From Nocardioides rotundus (GTDB lineage: Bacteria; Actinomycetota; Actinomycetes; Propionibacteriales; Nocardioidaceae): a stretch of 64,000 nucleotides of DNA. Position numbers and translations under genes: made by a program. Positions 39,479 through 47,105 of this stretch are shown here, piece after piece (the first letter of the stretch is position 1; the number at the start of each line of letters is the position of its first letter). The stretch lies in NCBI RefSeq assembly GCF_019931675.1, contig NZ_CP082922.1:2061001-2125000 (forward strand). The letters are read 5' to 3'. The notes beneath the pieces were generated by a model that searched no databases, was not told the DNA's origin, and saw only the letters and a list, made by a program, of their open reading frames with translations.

Positions 39479-40441
39479 ATGGCAACCGCAACCAAGAACT
39501 CGACCCGCCAGACCCGCGAGATCGAGGGTCGCGACAGCGTGGGCCTGTACCTGGACGAGATCGCGCGTACCCCCCTGCTGGACGCCGCCCGCGAGGTCGA
39601 GCTCGCCAAGACCATCGAGGCCGGCCTGCTGGCCGAGCAGCTGCTCGCCGAGGGCCGCGTCGGCCGCCGCAAGGGCGGAGCGCCCGGCCGGGCCTCCCAG
39701 GAGGAGCTGGAGTGGCTCGCCGAGGAGGGCCAGAAGGCCGTCGACGAGTTCATCCAGGCCAACCTGCGGCTGGTCGTCTCGATCGCCCGCAAGTACGGCC
39801 GCGCCCAGATGCCGATGCTCGACCTGATCCAGGAGGGCAACACCGGTCTGATCCGCGCGGTGGAGAAGTTCGACTACGCCAAGGGCTACAAGTTCTCCAC
39901 CTACGCCACCTGGTGGGTGCGCCAGGCGATCACCCGCGGCATCGCCCAGCAGGCCCGCGTGGTGCGCCTGCCCGTGCACGTGGTCGAGGAGCTCAACCAG
40001 GTGGGCGGCGCGCGCCGCAGCCTGGAGCGCCAGCTCGGTCGGGAGCCGGAGCCGGAGGAGATCGCCACCGAGCTCGGCATGGACCTGGACCGGGTGCTGG
40101 ACCTGATGGCGTGGGGCCGTGAGCACGTCAGCCTCGACACCCCGGTCGACGAGGACGGCGACACCTCGCTGGGCGACCTGATGGCCCAGGAGACCTCGCC
40201 GGGCCCCGACCTGTCGGTGCTCGACCACGAGTCCCGGGACCGGCTCAACGCGCTGGTCTCCGAGCTCGACGAGCGGTCCGCGGACATCGTCCGCTCCCGC
40301 TACGGCCTGGTCGACGGCCGGCAGCACAAGCTGGCCGACATCGGCGCCAAGCACGGCATCTCCGCCGAGCGGGTGCGCCAGCTCGAGCGCGAGGCGCTGC
40401 AGAAGCTGCGCCGGATCGCCGACCCGGACCTCGCCGCCTGA
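39479..40441 (+). CDS. sigB: Group 2 RNA polymerase sigma factor (SigB-like)
   Basis: A 320-residue alternative sigma factor closely related to the primary one but without its N-terminal extension: DSVGLYLDEIARTPLL (region 1.2), [27 protein letters not shown] and [21 protein letters not shown] (region 2), and HGISAERVRQLEREALQKLRR (region 4.2). Such factors serve stationary-phase and stress expression. GGGGGAG lies 8 bases before the ATG, which fixes the start; an upstream in-frame GTG is rejected. The ECF-type promoter upstream implies a stress-sigma cascade. It is followed by a GC-rich hairpin and converges on the GH3 lipoprotein gene. Confidence 0.93.
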   Translation: MATATKNSTRQTREIEGRDSVGLYLDEIARTPLLDAAREVELAKTIEAGLLAEQLLAEGRVGRRKGGAPGRASQEELEWLAEEGQKAVDEFIQANLRLVVSIARKYGRAQMPMLDLIQEGNTGLIRAVEKFDYAKGYKFSTYATWWVRQAITRGIAQQARVVRLPVHVVEELNQVGGARRSLERQLGREPEPEEIATELGMDLDRVLDLMAWGREHVSLDTPVDEDGDTSLGDLMAQETSPGPDLSVLDHESRDRLNALVSELDERSADIVRSRYGLVDGRQHKLADIGAKHGISAERVRQLEREALQKLRRIADPDLAA

Positions 40442-40445
40442 CCTC

Positions 40446-40490
40446 TGCGCCCGGCCGGCCGCCGTACCCCCTCGGTGACCGCCGGGCGCA
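40446..40490 (+). terminator. Inverted repeat after sigB
   Basis: TGCGCCCGGC (40446-40455) pairs with GCCGGGCGCA (40481-40490). Two more direct copies of TGCGCCCGGC follow at 40499 and 40515, so alternative hairpins could form with the single inverted copy. Confidence 0.5.
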
Positions 40491-40540
40491 GCTGCGTCTG
40501 CGCCCGGCTGACGCTGCGCCCGGCCCCCTGAGAGCCCGGA

Positions 40541-40618
40541 GGTTCCCAGGGGAAACGGTCACTCTCCAGGCTGCATTTCGGCTGGGAAGCGACCGTTTCC
40601 CCGGTGCACCGGGGAACC
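40541..40618 (-). terminator. Long imperfect inverted repeat before the GH3 lipoprotein stop
   Basis: GGTTCCCAGGGGAAACGGTC (40541-40560) pairs with GACCGTTTCCCC (40591-40602) and GGGGAACC (40611-40618), the latter separated by a GGTGCACC palindrome. It lies just beyond the minus-strand lipoprotein gene and probably terminates it. Confidence 0.5.
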
Positions 40619-40632
40619 CTGGGCCCGCCCGG

Positions 40633-41898
40633 TCAGTACGACGCGGAGAGGGCCGCGGAGGCCGCGGCCGCCTGCTCGGCGATGTCGGCGGGGACCGGGG
40701 TCTCCCCCGCGACCCGCTGCTGCCACAGCTGGAGGGCGACGACGCGGGCGGCGGCCTCCTCGACCCGCTCGCGGGGCAGCTCGCCGGAGCTGATCGCAGC
40801 GGTGACGGTCCGGTGGGTGCCGCGGGTGTCGGCCGGCATCAACAGCAGGTCGGCGCCGGCCTTGAGCGCGGTCACCGCGGGCTTCTCGGTCGCGACGACC
40901 GCGCCCATGCCGAGCGAGTCGGTGACGGCCACGCCCTCGAAGCCGAGGTCGTCGCGCAGCAGATCGTAGGTCTCCGGGGCCAGGCTGGAGGGGACCCCCG
41001 GTGCCAGCGCGGGGATGTCCAGGTGCGCCATCATCACCGCCGGCGCCGAGACGTCCACCGCGGCGCGGAACGGCACCAGGTCGATCTCCGCGAGCTCCTC
41101 GAGGCTGCGGCTGACCACCGGGAGCTGGTCGTGGCTGTCGGCCGGCGCGGAGCCGTGGCCCGGGAAGTGCTTGGTGGTGGAGACGATCCCCGCGTCGTCG
41201 TACCCCTGGACCGCGGCCTCGACGGCCGTCGCAGCGACCTCGGCGTCGTCGGAGGGCGAGCGGGAGCCGATGGTCGGGTCGGCGTCGCCGACCGTCACGT
41301 CGGCGACCGGCGCGAAGACCCAGGTGAAGCCCAGCTGGCGCAGCTCCAACGCGGTCGTCCGCGCGGCCTCCTGCACGATGCCGGGCCCGCGCTCGGGCTG
41401 GGCCTCGATGGTCGCTCCGGCGGCCTCGAAGGCCGGGAACTCGGTGGCGATCCCGTCCAGGTGGGAGACGTAGCCGCCCTCCTGGTCCACACCGATGATG
41501 GGGGGATAGTCCCGCCCGAGCCCGGCGCTCGCGTCGGACACGGCGGAGGTGAGGGCCAGCACCTGCTCCCGGTCCACGATGCTGGTCGAGGTGATCTGGA
41601 TCCCGGCCAGGTTGAGGTCGCGCACCAGAGCGGCTGGCTCGGCGGGGTCGGTGCCGTAGAACCGGCCCACGATGACCTGGCCGGCCAGCTGCTCGGGCGT
41701 CATCTCCGCCACGAGCTCGCGGGCCCGGTCGATCTCGCCGAGGGTCGGCCCCCAGGAGGAGGGCGTGTCCGGGTCGGGCGTGGGTGATGTCGACGCCGGC
41801 TCCGAGCCGGCGCGGTCGCCGCCACCGCTCGTCCCCGGCATCCCGCACCCCGCGAGCGCGGTGGCGACCAGCAGCCCACCGGCGATCAGGCGTCTCAT
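40633..41898 (-). CDS. GH3 beta-N-acetylhexosaminidase-type lipoprotein (NagZ-like)
   Basis: A 421-residue exported glycoside hydrolase family 3 enzyme. MRRLIAGGLLVATALAGC is a lipoprotein signal (Cys18), then a Ser/Thr/Pro stalk. The catalytic domain shows IIGVDQEGGYVSHL, KHFPGHGSAPADSHDQLP (His/Asp acid-base loop of NagZ types) and VAVTDSLGMGAV (Asp nucleophile). It probably removes N-acetylglucosamine from muropeptides or other wall glycans at the cell surface; cytoplasmic NagZ of Gram-negatives lacks the signal. The ATG overlaps the coaE stop (ATGA), so it follows coaE in one unit. A large inverted repeat after its end may act as terminator. Confidence 0.88.
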   Translation of the reverse strand: MRRLIAGGLLVATALAGCGMPGTSGGGDRAGSEPASTSPTPDPDTPSSWGPTLGEIDRARELVAEMTPEQLAGQVIVGRFYGTDPAEPAALVRDLNLAGIQITSTSIVDREQVLALTSAVSDASAGLGRDYPPIIGVDQEGGYVSHLDGIATEFPAFEAAGATIEAQPERGPGIVQEAARTTALELRQLGFTWVFAPVADVTVGDADPTIGSRSPSDDAEVAATAVEAAVQGYDDAGIVSTTKHFPGHGSAPADSHDQLPVVSRSLEELAEIDLVPFRAAVDVSAPAVMMAHLDIPALAPGVPSSLAPETYDLLRDDLGFEGVAVTDSLGMGAVVATEKPAVTALKAGADLLLMPADTRGTHRTVTAAISSGELPRERVEEAAARVVALQLWQQRVAGETPVPADIAEQAAAASAALSASY

Positions 41899-42491
41899 GC
41901 GGCCGCCGTGAGGTCGGCGTACACCTGCTGGACCCGCGCCTCGAGCTCCTCGCGGGTGCCGGCGTTCTCGATCACGTGCGTCGCGATCGCGAGGCGGTCC
42001 TCGCGGGTGGCCTGGGCGTTGATCCGCGCGACGGCATCCTCCTCGGTCCAACCGCGGTCGCGGGTCATCCGCTCGATCTGGAGCTCGCGCGGAGCGTCCA
42101 CGACGAGTACGGCGTCGAAGTCGCCCGCCTGCCCCGTCTCGGCGAGCAGCGGGATGTCGTGCACGACGACGGCGTCCGGGGACGCCTGCGCCTCCAGCTC
42201 GGCCGCCCGGGCACGGACGAGGGGGTGGACGATCGCCTCCAGCCGGCGGCGGGCGTCGTCGTGGCCGAAGACCAGGCGACCCATGGCGGGGCGATCCAGC
42301 TCGCCGTCGGGGCCGAGCAGCTCCGGCCCGAACTCCGCGACGATCGCCTCCAGACCGGGGGTGCCCTTGGCCACCACCTCGCGGGCGATCTGGTCGGCGT
42401 CGATCAGCACCGCGCCGAGCTCGTCCAGCAGCGCGGAGACCGTGCTCTTGCCCGAGGCCACCCCACCGGTGAGGCCGACGCGGATCGTCAT
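41895..42491 (-). CDS. coaE: Dephospho-CoA kinase
   Basis: Last step of coenzyme A synthesis: phosphorylates the 3'-hydroxyl of dephospho-CoA. The 198-residue product begins MTIRVGLTGGVASGKSTVSA (P-loop 9-16), then LIDADQIAREVV and VVVHDIPLLAETGQAGDFDAVLVVDAP with the family's Asp and lid residues. The start is set by protein homology; a GGAGG lies only one base before the ATG, unusually close. In many actinobacteria coaE follows rpsA on the same strand, as here, though 349 non-coding bases intervene. It is coupled downstream to the GH3 lipoprotein gene. Confidence 0.95.
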   Translation of the reverse strand: MTIRVGLTGGVASGKSTVSALLDELGAVLIDADQIAREVVAKGTPGLEAIVAEFGPELLGPDGELDRPAMGRLVFGHDDARRRLEAIVHPLVRARAAELEAQASPDAVVVHDIPLLAETGQAGDFDAVLVVDAPRELQIERMTRDRGWTEEDAVARINAQATREDRLAIATHVIENAGTREELEARVQQVYADLTAAA

Positions 42492-42560
42492 ACCTCCAGG
42501 GTATGGCCCCGCCTGTGCGCCCGGGCCCCTGGCACGCCCGTCCCCCGCGACTCCGCGACC

Positions 42561-42613
42561 GGAGGTAGCCAGACCACCCGCAACCGGCCACCGCACGTGG
42601 CTGCGCTACCTCC
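42561..42613. repeat. Imperfect inverted repeat upstream of coaE
   Basis: GGAGGTAGC (42561-42569) and GCTACCTCC (42605-42613) form a 9-bp stem extended by CAG/CTG and CCAC/GTGG pairs with small bulges. It lies about 70 bases before the coaE start and might be a terminator, an attenuator or an RNA structure. Confidence 0.4.
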
Positions 42614-42662
42614 GATCAGCGAGCCGGCCGGACGCACCGCGGAGCCGGCACAGCCGGCACGC

Positions 42663-42761
42663 GCGTAGCCGCACTGGCACAACCTGTCCGAGCCCACCGC
42701 GCTGAGCGTGAGCCCGAGGCGCCGGGAGGACTTCTGCCCGTGCGTCTGCGACGCGGTGCGG
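42663..42761 (+). repeat. Copy B of a ~99-nt intergenic element
   Basis: Aligns without gaps to the minus strand of 22527-22625. Shared blocks are GCGTAG, GGCACAACCT, GCTGAGCG, GGACTTCTGCC followed one base later by GTGCGTC, then CGAC. It reads opposite to coaE and rpsA. As in copy A, TAG stands in frame just before the conserved part, and no start codon precedes it. Confidence 0.55.
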
Positions 42762-42782
42762 ATCGGGGACGGCTCCGAACGC

Positions 42783-42818
42783 CGACGGCCCGGCCCCCAG
42801 GTGGGGACCGGGCCGTCG
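42783..42818 (-). terminator. rpsA terminator
   Basis: CGACGGCCCGG plus CCCC pairs with GGGG plus CCGGGCCGTCG around a 4-base loop, with a single C-A mismatch, 22 bases after the rpsA stop on the minus strand. Confidence 0.7.
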
Positions 42819-42840
42819 TACGTCGGGCTCAGTGACGTGC

Positions 42841-44340
42841 TCAGTTGCCGCCGGTGAGCTTCTCCCGCAGCGCCTGCAGCGCCTCGTCCGAGGCGAGCGA
42901 GCCGCCCTGGTCCGAGTCGCTGGTGCTGCTGGAGGAGGAGCCGGAGGACGACTGGCCGCCGCCGGAGGAGTACGACGTCGCCTCGCCGGCCTCGATCTCG
43001 GCCTGCGCGGCCTCCTGCTTCTGCTTGACGTGCGCCTCCCAGCGAGCGTGCGCCTTGGCGTACTGCTCCTCCCAGGTCGCGCGCTGCTCGTCGTAGCCCT
43101 CGAGCCACTCGCCGCTCTCCGGGTCGAAGCCCTCGGGGTAGATGTAGTTCCCCTGGTCGTCGTAGGAGGCGGTCATGCCGTAGAGGGTCGGGTCGAACTC
43201 GTCGACGTCCGCGGCGGTCGCGGTCTCGTTCGCCTGCTTCAGCGACAGCGAGATCCGGCGACGCTCAAGGTCGATGTCGATGATCTTGACCATGACGTCG
43301 TCGTTGACCTGGACGACCTGCTCCGGGATCTCCACGTGGCGCTCGGCCAGCTCGGAGATGTGCACCAGGCCCTCGATGCCCTCCTCGACCCGGACGAACG
43401 AGCCGAAGGGCACCAGCTTGGTGACCTTGCCCGGCACGATCTGGCCGATCTGGTGGGTGCGGGCGAAGTGCTGCCAGGGGTCCTCCTGCGTCGCCTTGAG
43501 CGACAGCGAGACCCGCTCGCGCTCCATGTCGACGTCGAGCACCTCGACGGTGACCTCGTCACCGACGGTGACGACCTCGCTCGGGTGGTCGATGTGCTTC
43601 CAGGACAGCTCGGAGACGTGCACCAGACCGTCGACGCCGCCGAGGTCCACGAACGCACCGAAGTTGACGATGCTGGACACGACGCCCTTGCGGATCTGGC
43701 CCTTCTGCAGCTGGGTGAGGAAGCCGTGGCGCACCTCGGACTGGGTCTGCTCCAGCCAGGCGCGGCGGGACAGGACCACGTTGTTGCGGTTCTTGTCCAG
43801 CTCGATGATCTTCGCCTCGAGGGTCTGGCCGACGTAGGGCTGCAGGTCGCGCACGCGACGCATCTCCACCAGCGAGGCCGGCAGGAAGCCGCGCAGGCCG
43901 ATGTCGATGATCAGGCCGCCCTTGACGACCTCGATGACGGTGCCCTCGACGACGCCGTCCTCCTCCTTGACCTGCTCGATGGTGCCCCAGGCGCGCTCGT
44001 ACTGGGCGCGCTTCTTGGACAGGATCAGCCGGCCCTCCTTGTCCTCCTTCTGGAGAACCAGGGCCTCGACCTCGTCACCGACGGAGACGACCTCGTTGGG
44101 GTCGACGTCGTGCTTGATCGAGAGTTCGCGGGAGGGGATGACCCCCTCGGTCTTGTAGCCGATGTCGAGCAGGACCTCGTCCCGGTCGACCTTCACGATG
44201 GTGCCGGCCACGATGTCGCCGTCGTTGAAGTACTTGATCGTCTTGTCGATCGCGGCGAGGAAGTCCTCTTCCGAACCGATGTCGTTGACCGCCACCTGGG
44301 GCGCGTCGTAGTCCGGGAGGATGGTGCTGCTGCTCGTCAT
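42841..44340 (-). CDS. rpsA: 30S ribosomal protein S1
   Basis: A 499-residue mRNA-binding ribosomal protein with four S1 OB-fold repeats: about 38-107 (GDIVAGTIVKVDRDEVLLDIG), 125-190 (GTVIEVVKGGLIIDIGLRGF), 211-279 (GVVSSIVNFGAFVDLGGVDGLVH) and 296-365 (GKVTKLVPFGSFVRVEEGIEGLVH). An actinobacterial C-terminal extension follows, ending in a Ser/Gly-rich linker (YSSGGGQSSSGSSSSSTS) and a short acidic helix. No strong ribosome site precedes the ATG. A leader of about 165 bases lies between the proposed promoter and the start and may host feedback control. It is followed by a clear terminator. Confidence 0.96.
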   Translation of the reverse strand: MTSSSTILPDYDAPQVAVNDIGSEEDFLAAIDKTIKYFNDGDIVAGTIVKVDRDEVLLDIGYKTEGVIPSRELSIKHDVDPNEVVSVGDEVEALVLQKEDKEGRLILSKKRAQYERAWGTIEQVKEEDGVVEGTVIEVVKGGLIIDIGLRGFLPASLVEMRRVRDLQPYVGQTLEAKIIELDKNRNNVVLSRRAWLEQTQSEVRHGFLTQLQKGQIRKGVVSSIVNFGAFVDLGGVDGLVHVSELSWKHIDHPSEVVTVGDEVTVEVLDVDMERERVSLSLKATQEDPWQHFARTHQIGQIVPGKVTKLVPFGSFVRVEEGIEGLVHISELAERHVEIPEQVVQVNDDVMVKIIDIDLERRRISLSLKQANETATAADVDEFDPTLYGMTASYDDQGNYIYPEGFDPESGEWLEGYDEQRATWEEQYAKAHARWEAHVKQKQEAAQAEIEAGEATSYSSGGGQSSSGSSSSSTSDSDQGGSLASDEALQALREKLTGGN

Positions 44341-44507
44341 AGGGGAATCGGGTTCCTTGGATGGATGGGATCGTGCGGACACACGCAGAAGCCCGTTTCG
44401 CTGCCGGGGATCTCGCGCCCGTCCCGATGAGGGTCCGGCGCTGGTCGGCGGCGAGCCGTGGAGTCCACTCCGTCTGGAACCCGGGCAGACCTCTGACGCA
44501 GTAGTCA

Positions 44508-44538
44508 ATGGTACGCGGGCGGCGTCACAGGAGTCCAA
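44508..44538 (-). promoter_or_regulatory. Candidate rpsA promoter
   Basis: On the minus strand, TTGGAC (44533-44538) and TACCAT (44508-44513) are separated by 19 bases, inside and just past the end of the upstream kinase gene. The spacing is slightly long, so the call is tentative. Confidence 0.4.
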
Positions 44539-45421
44539 CCAGGCCCGCGTGCAGGTCCCGCTCCCCGACGATCGACCTCAAGAGTACGGCGGCCCGGTCG
44601 GTGACCGGGTTCTGACCCGCCCGCGCCGCCAGGTCGACCAGCGCCCACAGGTCCGCTGCCCGCGCGCGGTCCAGGAGGGCGTCGCGGTCGTCACCGCGCA
44701 GGGCCGTATAGGCGGTCAGCACCGCGTCGACGTACGCCGGCTCCCGCTCGAAGCGCAGCACGTTGCCGAGGTCGGTGGCCGGGTGGCCCGAGTGGGCGAA
44801 CTCCCAGTCGACCAGACCGGTGACCTGCAGCGTCTCGGGGTCGACCAGCAGGTTCTTGGGGTTGAGGTCGCTGTGCACCAGGCAGGAGCGGTCGACCTCG
44901 TCCAGCAGGTCCTGAGCCCGCGCCGCGACCTCGCGCAGCCCGTCCCGCTCACCGGCGCTCCACTCCGCGAAGGCCCACTCGTGCTGCTCGACCCAGGCCT
45001 CGAGGTCGTCGGCGAGCGCGAACGGGACGATCCGCAGGTCGGTGTCGTCGAAGAGCCCCGGCCGGACGGTCGGCATGCCGCCCAGGGTGCCGGCCAGGCG
45101 TCCGACGTCGGCGCCGAGCCGGGCCAGGCCCTCCTCGTCCAGCTGCGGCACCACGAGGTCGCCGCGCTCGCCGGGGAGCACCTCGGTCACCAGCAGGCCG
45201 GGCTGGTCGGTGGCCGGATCGGCCCGGCGCACCTCCAGCACCCGCGGCACCGGCAGCAGGTCCCGGACCAGCTCGAGCAGCGCCGCCTGCACCAGCGGCG
45301 CCTGGATCGGGTGGTCCGGCGGGTAGATCCGGACCACGCTGCGGTGCTCGCCGGCCCCGGCGAGGAACGTGCGACCCGACCAGCCGCCGGGCAGCGGCTC
45401 GAGCGCGGAGAGGTCGGTCAT
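44525..45421 (-). CDS. Aminoglycoside phosphotransferase (APH)-family kinase
   Basis: A 298-residue small-molecule kinase of the APH/choline-kinase fold. SGRTFLAGAGEHRSVVRIYPP gives the N-lobe, CLVHSDLNPKNLLVD the catalytic loop (catalytic Asp in HSDLNPKN) and GLVDWEFAHSGHPATDLGNVL the metal-binding Asp. Fold members phosphorylate antibiotics, choline, sugars or macrolides; resistance is not implied. The ATG at 45421 is preferred to one 9 bases upstream, because GGAGGGAGG lies 9 bases before it and would abut the earlier codon. It lies between the GDSL lipoprotein gene and rpsA on the same strand. Confidence 0.82.
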   Translation of the reverse strand: MTDLSALEPLPGGWSGRTFLAGAGEHRSVVRIYPPDHPIQAPLVQAALLELVRDLLPVPRVLEVRRADPATDQPGLLVTEVLPGERGDLVVPQLDEEGLARLGADVGRLAGTLGGMPTVRPGLFDDTDLRIVPFALADDLEAWVEQHEWAFAEWSAGERDGLREVAARAQDLLDEVDRSCLVHSDLNPKNLLVDPETLQVTGLVDWEFAHSGHPATDLGNVLRFEREPAYVDAVLTAYTALRGDDRDALLDRARAADLWALVDLAARAGQNPVTDRAAVLLRSIVGERDLHAGLVGLL

Positions 45422-45489
45422 GGTCCCCATCCTCCCTCCCCCGCCAGGTCGAGTGCGCAACGCGTCGTACTCGCCACGGGGCCGCACAC

Positions 45490-46233
45490 TCAACCGCCGG
45501 AGGCTCCGACCCCGACCTCTGCCAACGCTCTCGCCACGCCACGAGCGATCTTGCGCTCCCCCGACGCGTCGGGGTGCAGCCCGTCGTAGAGGTCCTCGTC
45601 GGTCAGGTACCCGCCGGGCACCGTCCCCGTCACCACCCGGCTGTCGGGCCGGTCCAGCCGATCGGCCAGCGCGTCCAGCCGTGCGTTGAGGTCCTCCGCG
45701 TCACGGGTGCGGCCAGGGATGTGCACGAGCACCACGTCGACCCGGGCGTCGACCGACCGGGCGTTGGCGACCAGCGTCTCGGCGGACCGGGCCACCTGCG
45801 CGGGCGACCGGCCGTCGCGCAGCAGGTCGTTGGTGCCGAGGGCGTTCACCACGATCTGGGCGCGCTCGTCCTCCACCTGGTCGGCGATGTCCGGCCCGAG
45901 GTCGGCGTACGTCGCTCCCCAGCGGGCGGCGTGATCGGTGTCGAAGTCGGGGTCCCGGTAGCCGTCGGCGCCGACGTCGCCGGTCCGCTCGTCGTACACC
46001 CCGTCCTCGGGTCCGACGAGGTCGAAGGAGACGCCCTGATCCTCCAGCGTGCGGGCGAGCCGGTAGCGCCAGGTCCAGTCCCCCACCCGGCCCTGGGTGA
46101 TCGAGTCGCCGACCAGCATGATCCGCACGCCGTCGCCCGTCCCGTCCTTCTCGCACCCCGCCAGCGCGGAGGCCGCCAGGAGCACACCCGCCAGCACGGC
46201 GACGCGGCGGCGCCGGCGGCGGGAGACGTCCAT
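45490..46233 (-). CDS. SGNH/GDSL-family hydrolase lipoprotein
   Basis: A 247-residue exported esterase-like protein. An Arg-rich n-region (MDVSRRRRRR) and hydrophobic core end in lipobox LAGC (Cys27). The SGNH blocks are all present: IMLVGDSITQG (Ser44), the Gly block near YRDPDFDTDHAARWG, VVNALGTNDLL (Asn) and DGLHPD (Asp217, His220). Such enzymes deacylate lipids or acetylated glycans; the substrate is unknown. It is divergent from a methyltransferase gene 50 bases away and lies upstream of the kinase gene on the same strand. Confidence 0.88.
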   Translation of the reverse strand: MDVSRRRRRRVAVLAGVLLAASALAGCEKDGTGDGVRIMLVGDSITQGRVGDWTWRYRLARTLEDQGVSFDLVGPEDGVYDERTGDVGADGYRDPDFDTDHAARWGATYADLGPDIADQVEDERAQIVVNALGTNDLLRDGRSPAQVARSAETLVANARSVDARVDVVLVHIPGRTRDAEDLNARLDALADRLDRPDSRVVTGTVPGGYLTDEDLYDGLHPDASGERKIARGVARALAEVGVGASGG

Positions 46234-46283
46234 CGGCTCATCCTCGCGCACCCTCCGACCGCGACCCGCAGTAGCCTGCGGTC

Positions 46284-47105
46284 GTGGAGCAGCACCATCT
46301 GCCGCAGACGGTCCATGTCGAGCGCCGCGCGGTCGGCGAGGCGGAGTCGCGGCGGGCCAACGGGCCGGACTGGGACCGTTACGCCGACGAGTACCAGGCC
46401 ACGCACGGCACCTTCCTGGGCGACGCCGGGTTCGTCTGGGGCCCGGAGGGGCTGACCGAGGAGGAGGCCGGGGTCCTCGGACCGGTCGAGGGGCGCGACG
46501 TGCTCGAGGTCGGGAGCGGGGCGGGCCAGTGCTCCCGCTGGGTCCGCACCCACGGCGGTCGGGGCTTCGGGCTGGACCTCTCGATGCGGCAGCTGCAGCA
46601 CTCGCGACGGATCGACGACGGCACCGGGGTCGCCGTACCCTGCCTGCTCGGGACCGCGACCGCACTCCCCTTCGCCGACGGGTCCTTTGACATCGTCTTC
46701 TCCGCCTTCGGCGCGCTGCAGTTCATCAGCGAGATCGACATCGCGGTCGCCGAGGTGGCCCGGGTGCTGCGGCCCGGCGGCCGCTTCGCCTTCTCCATCA
46801 CCCACCCCACGCGCTGGTCCTTCCCCGACGACCCGGGCGAGCCGGGGCTGACCGCGTCGCAGTCCTACTGGGACCGGACGCCGTACGTCGAGACCGACGA
46901 CGCCTCCGGGCGGGTGTCCTACGTCGAGCACCACCGGACGCTGGGCGACTGGGTCGCCCTGCTCGCGGGCGCCGGGTTCCGGATCACCGACCTGCTCGAG
47001 CCGGAGTGGCCCGAGGGGCACGACCGGGTCTGGGGCGGCTGGTCCGGCCTGCGCGGCCGGCTGACACCGGGGACAGCGATCTTCGGGGCGAACCTCGCCG
47101 ACTAG
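46284..47105 (+). CDS. Class I SAM-dependent methyltransferase
   Basis: A 273-residue methyltransferase: VLEVGSGAGQCSRWVRTHG is motif I, GLDLSMRQLQHSR motif II, FDIVFSAFGALQFI and VARVLRPGGRFAFSITHP the later motifs. The long N-terminal part (VERRAVGEAESRRANGPDWDRYADEYQ) fits small-molecule methyltransferases of actinobacteria; the substrate is unknown. TAGCCT (46272-46277) ends 7 bases before the GTG, a leaderless arrangement. It converges on the DUF3068 gene, and the two stop codons overlap in a shared CTAG. Confidence 0.85.
   Translation: MEQHHLPQTVHVERRAVGEAESRRANGPDWDRYADEYQATHGTFLGDAGFVWGPEGLTEEEAGVLGPVEGRDVLEVGSGAGQCSRWVRTHGGRGFGLDLSMRQLQHSRRIDDGTGVAVPCLLGTATALPFADGSFDIVFSAFGALQFISEIDIAVAEVARVLRPGGRFAFSITHPTRWSFPDDPGEPGLTASQSYWDRTPYVETDDASGRVSYVEHHRTLGDWVALLAGAGFRITDLLEPEWPEGHDRVWGGWSGLRGRLTPGTAIFGANLAD

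Larger units (their letters stand above)
42492..42840. other. 349-bp intergenic region between coaE and rpsA
   Basis: It contains, from left to right, a long hairpin (42561-42613), copy B of a ~99-nt repeated element on the plus strand (42663-42761) and the rpsA terminator (42783-42818). I see no credible gene. Confidence 0.5.

Noticed and set aside
37037..40354. A 1105-codon minus-strand open frame
   Set aside because: It is antisense to the S9 peptidase and sigB genes, both of which show full family motifs; in high-GC DNA the opposite frame stays open by base composition.
44525..45421. Antibiotic-resistance gene
   Set aside because: The protein has the APH kinase fold, but this fold is shared by many metabolic kinases and no resistance-type subfamily motif or mobile context is seen.
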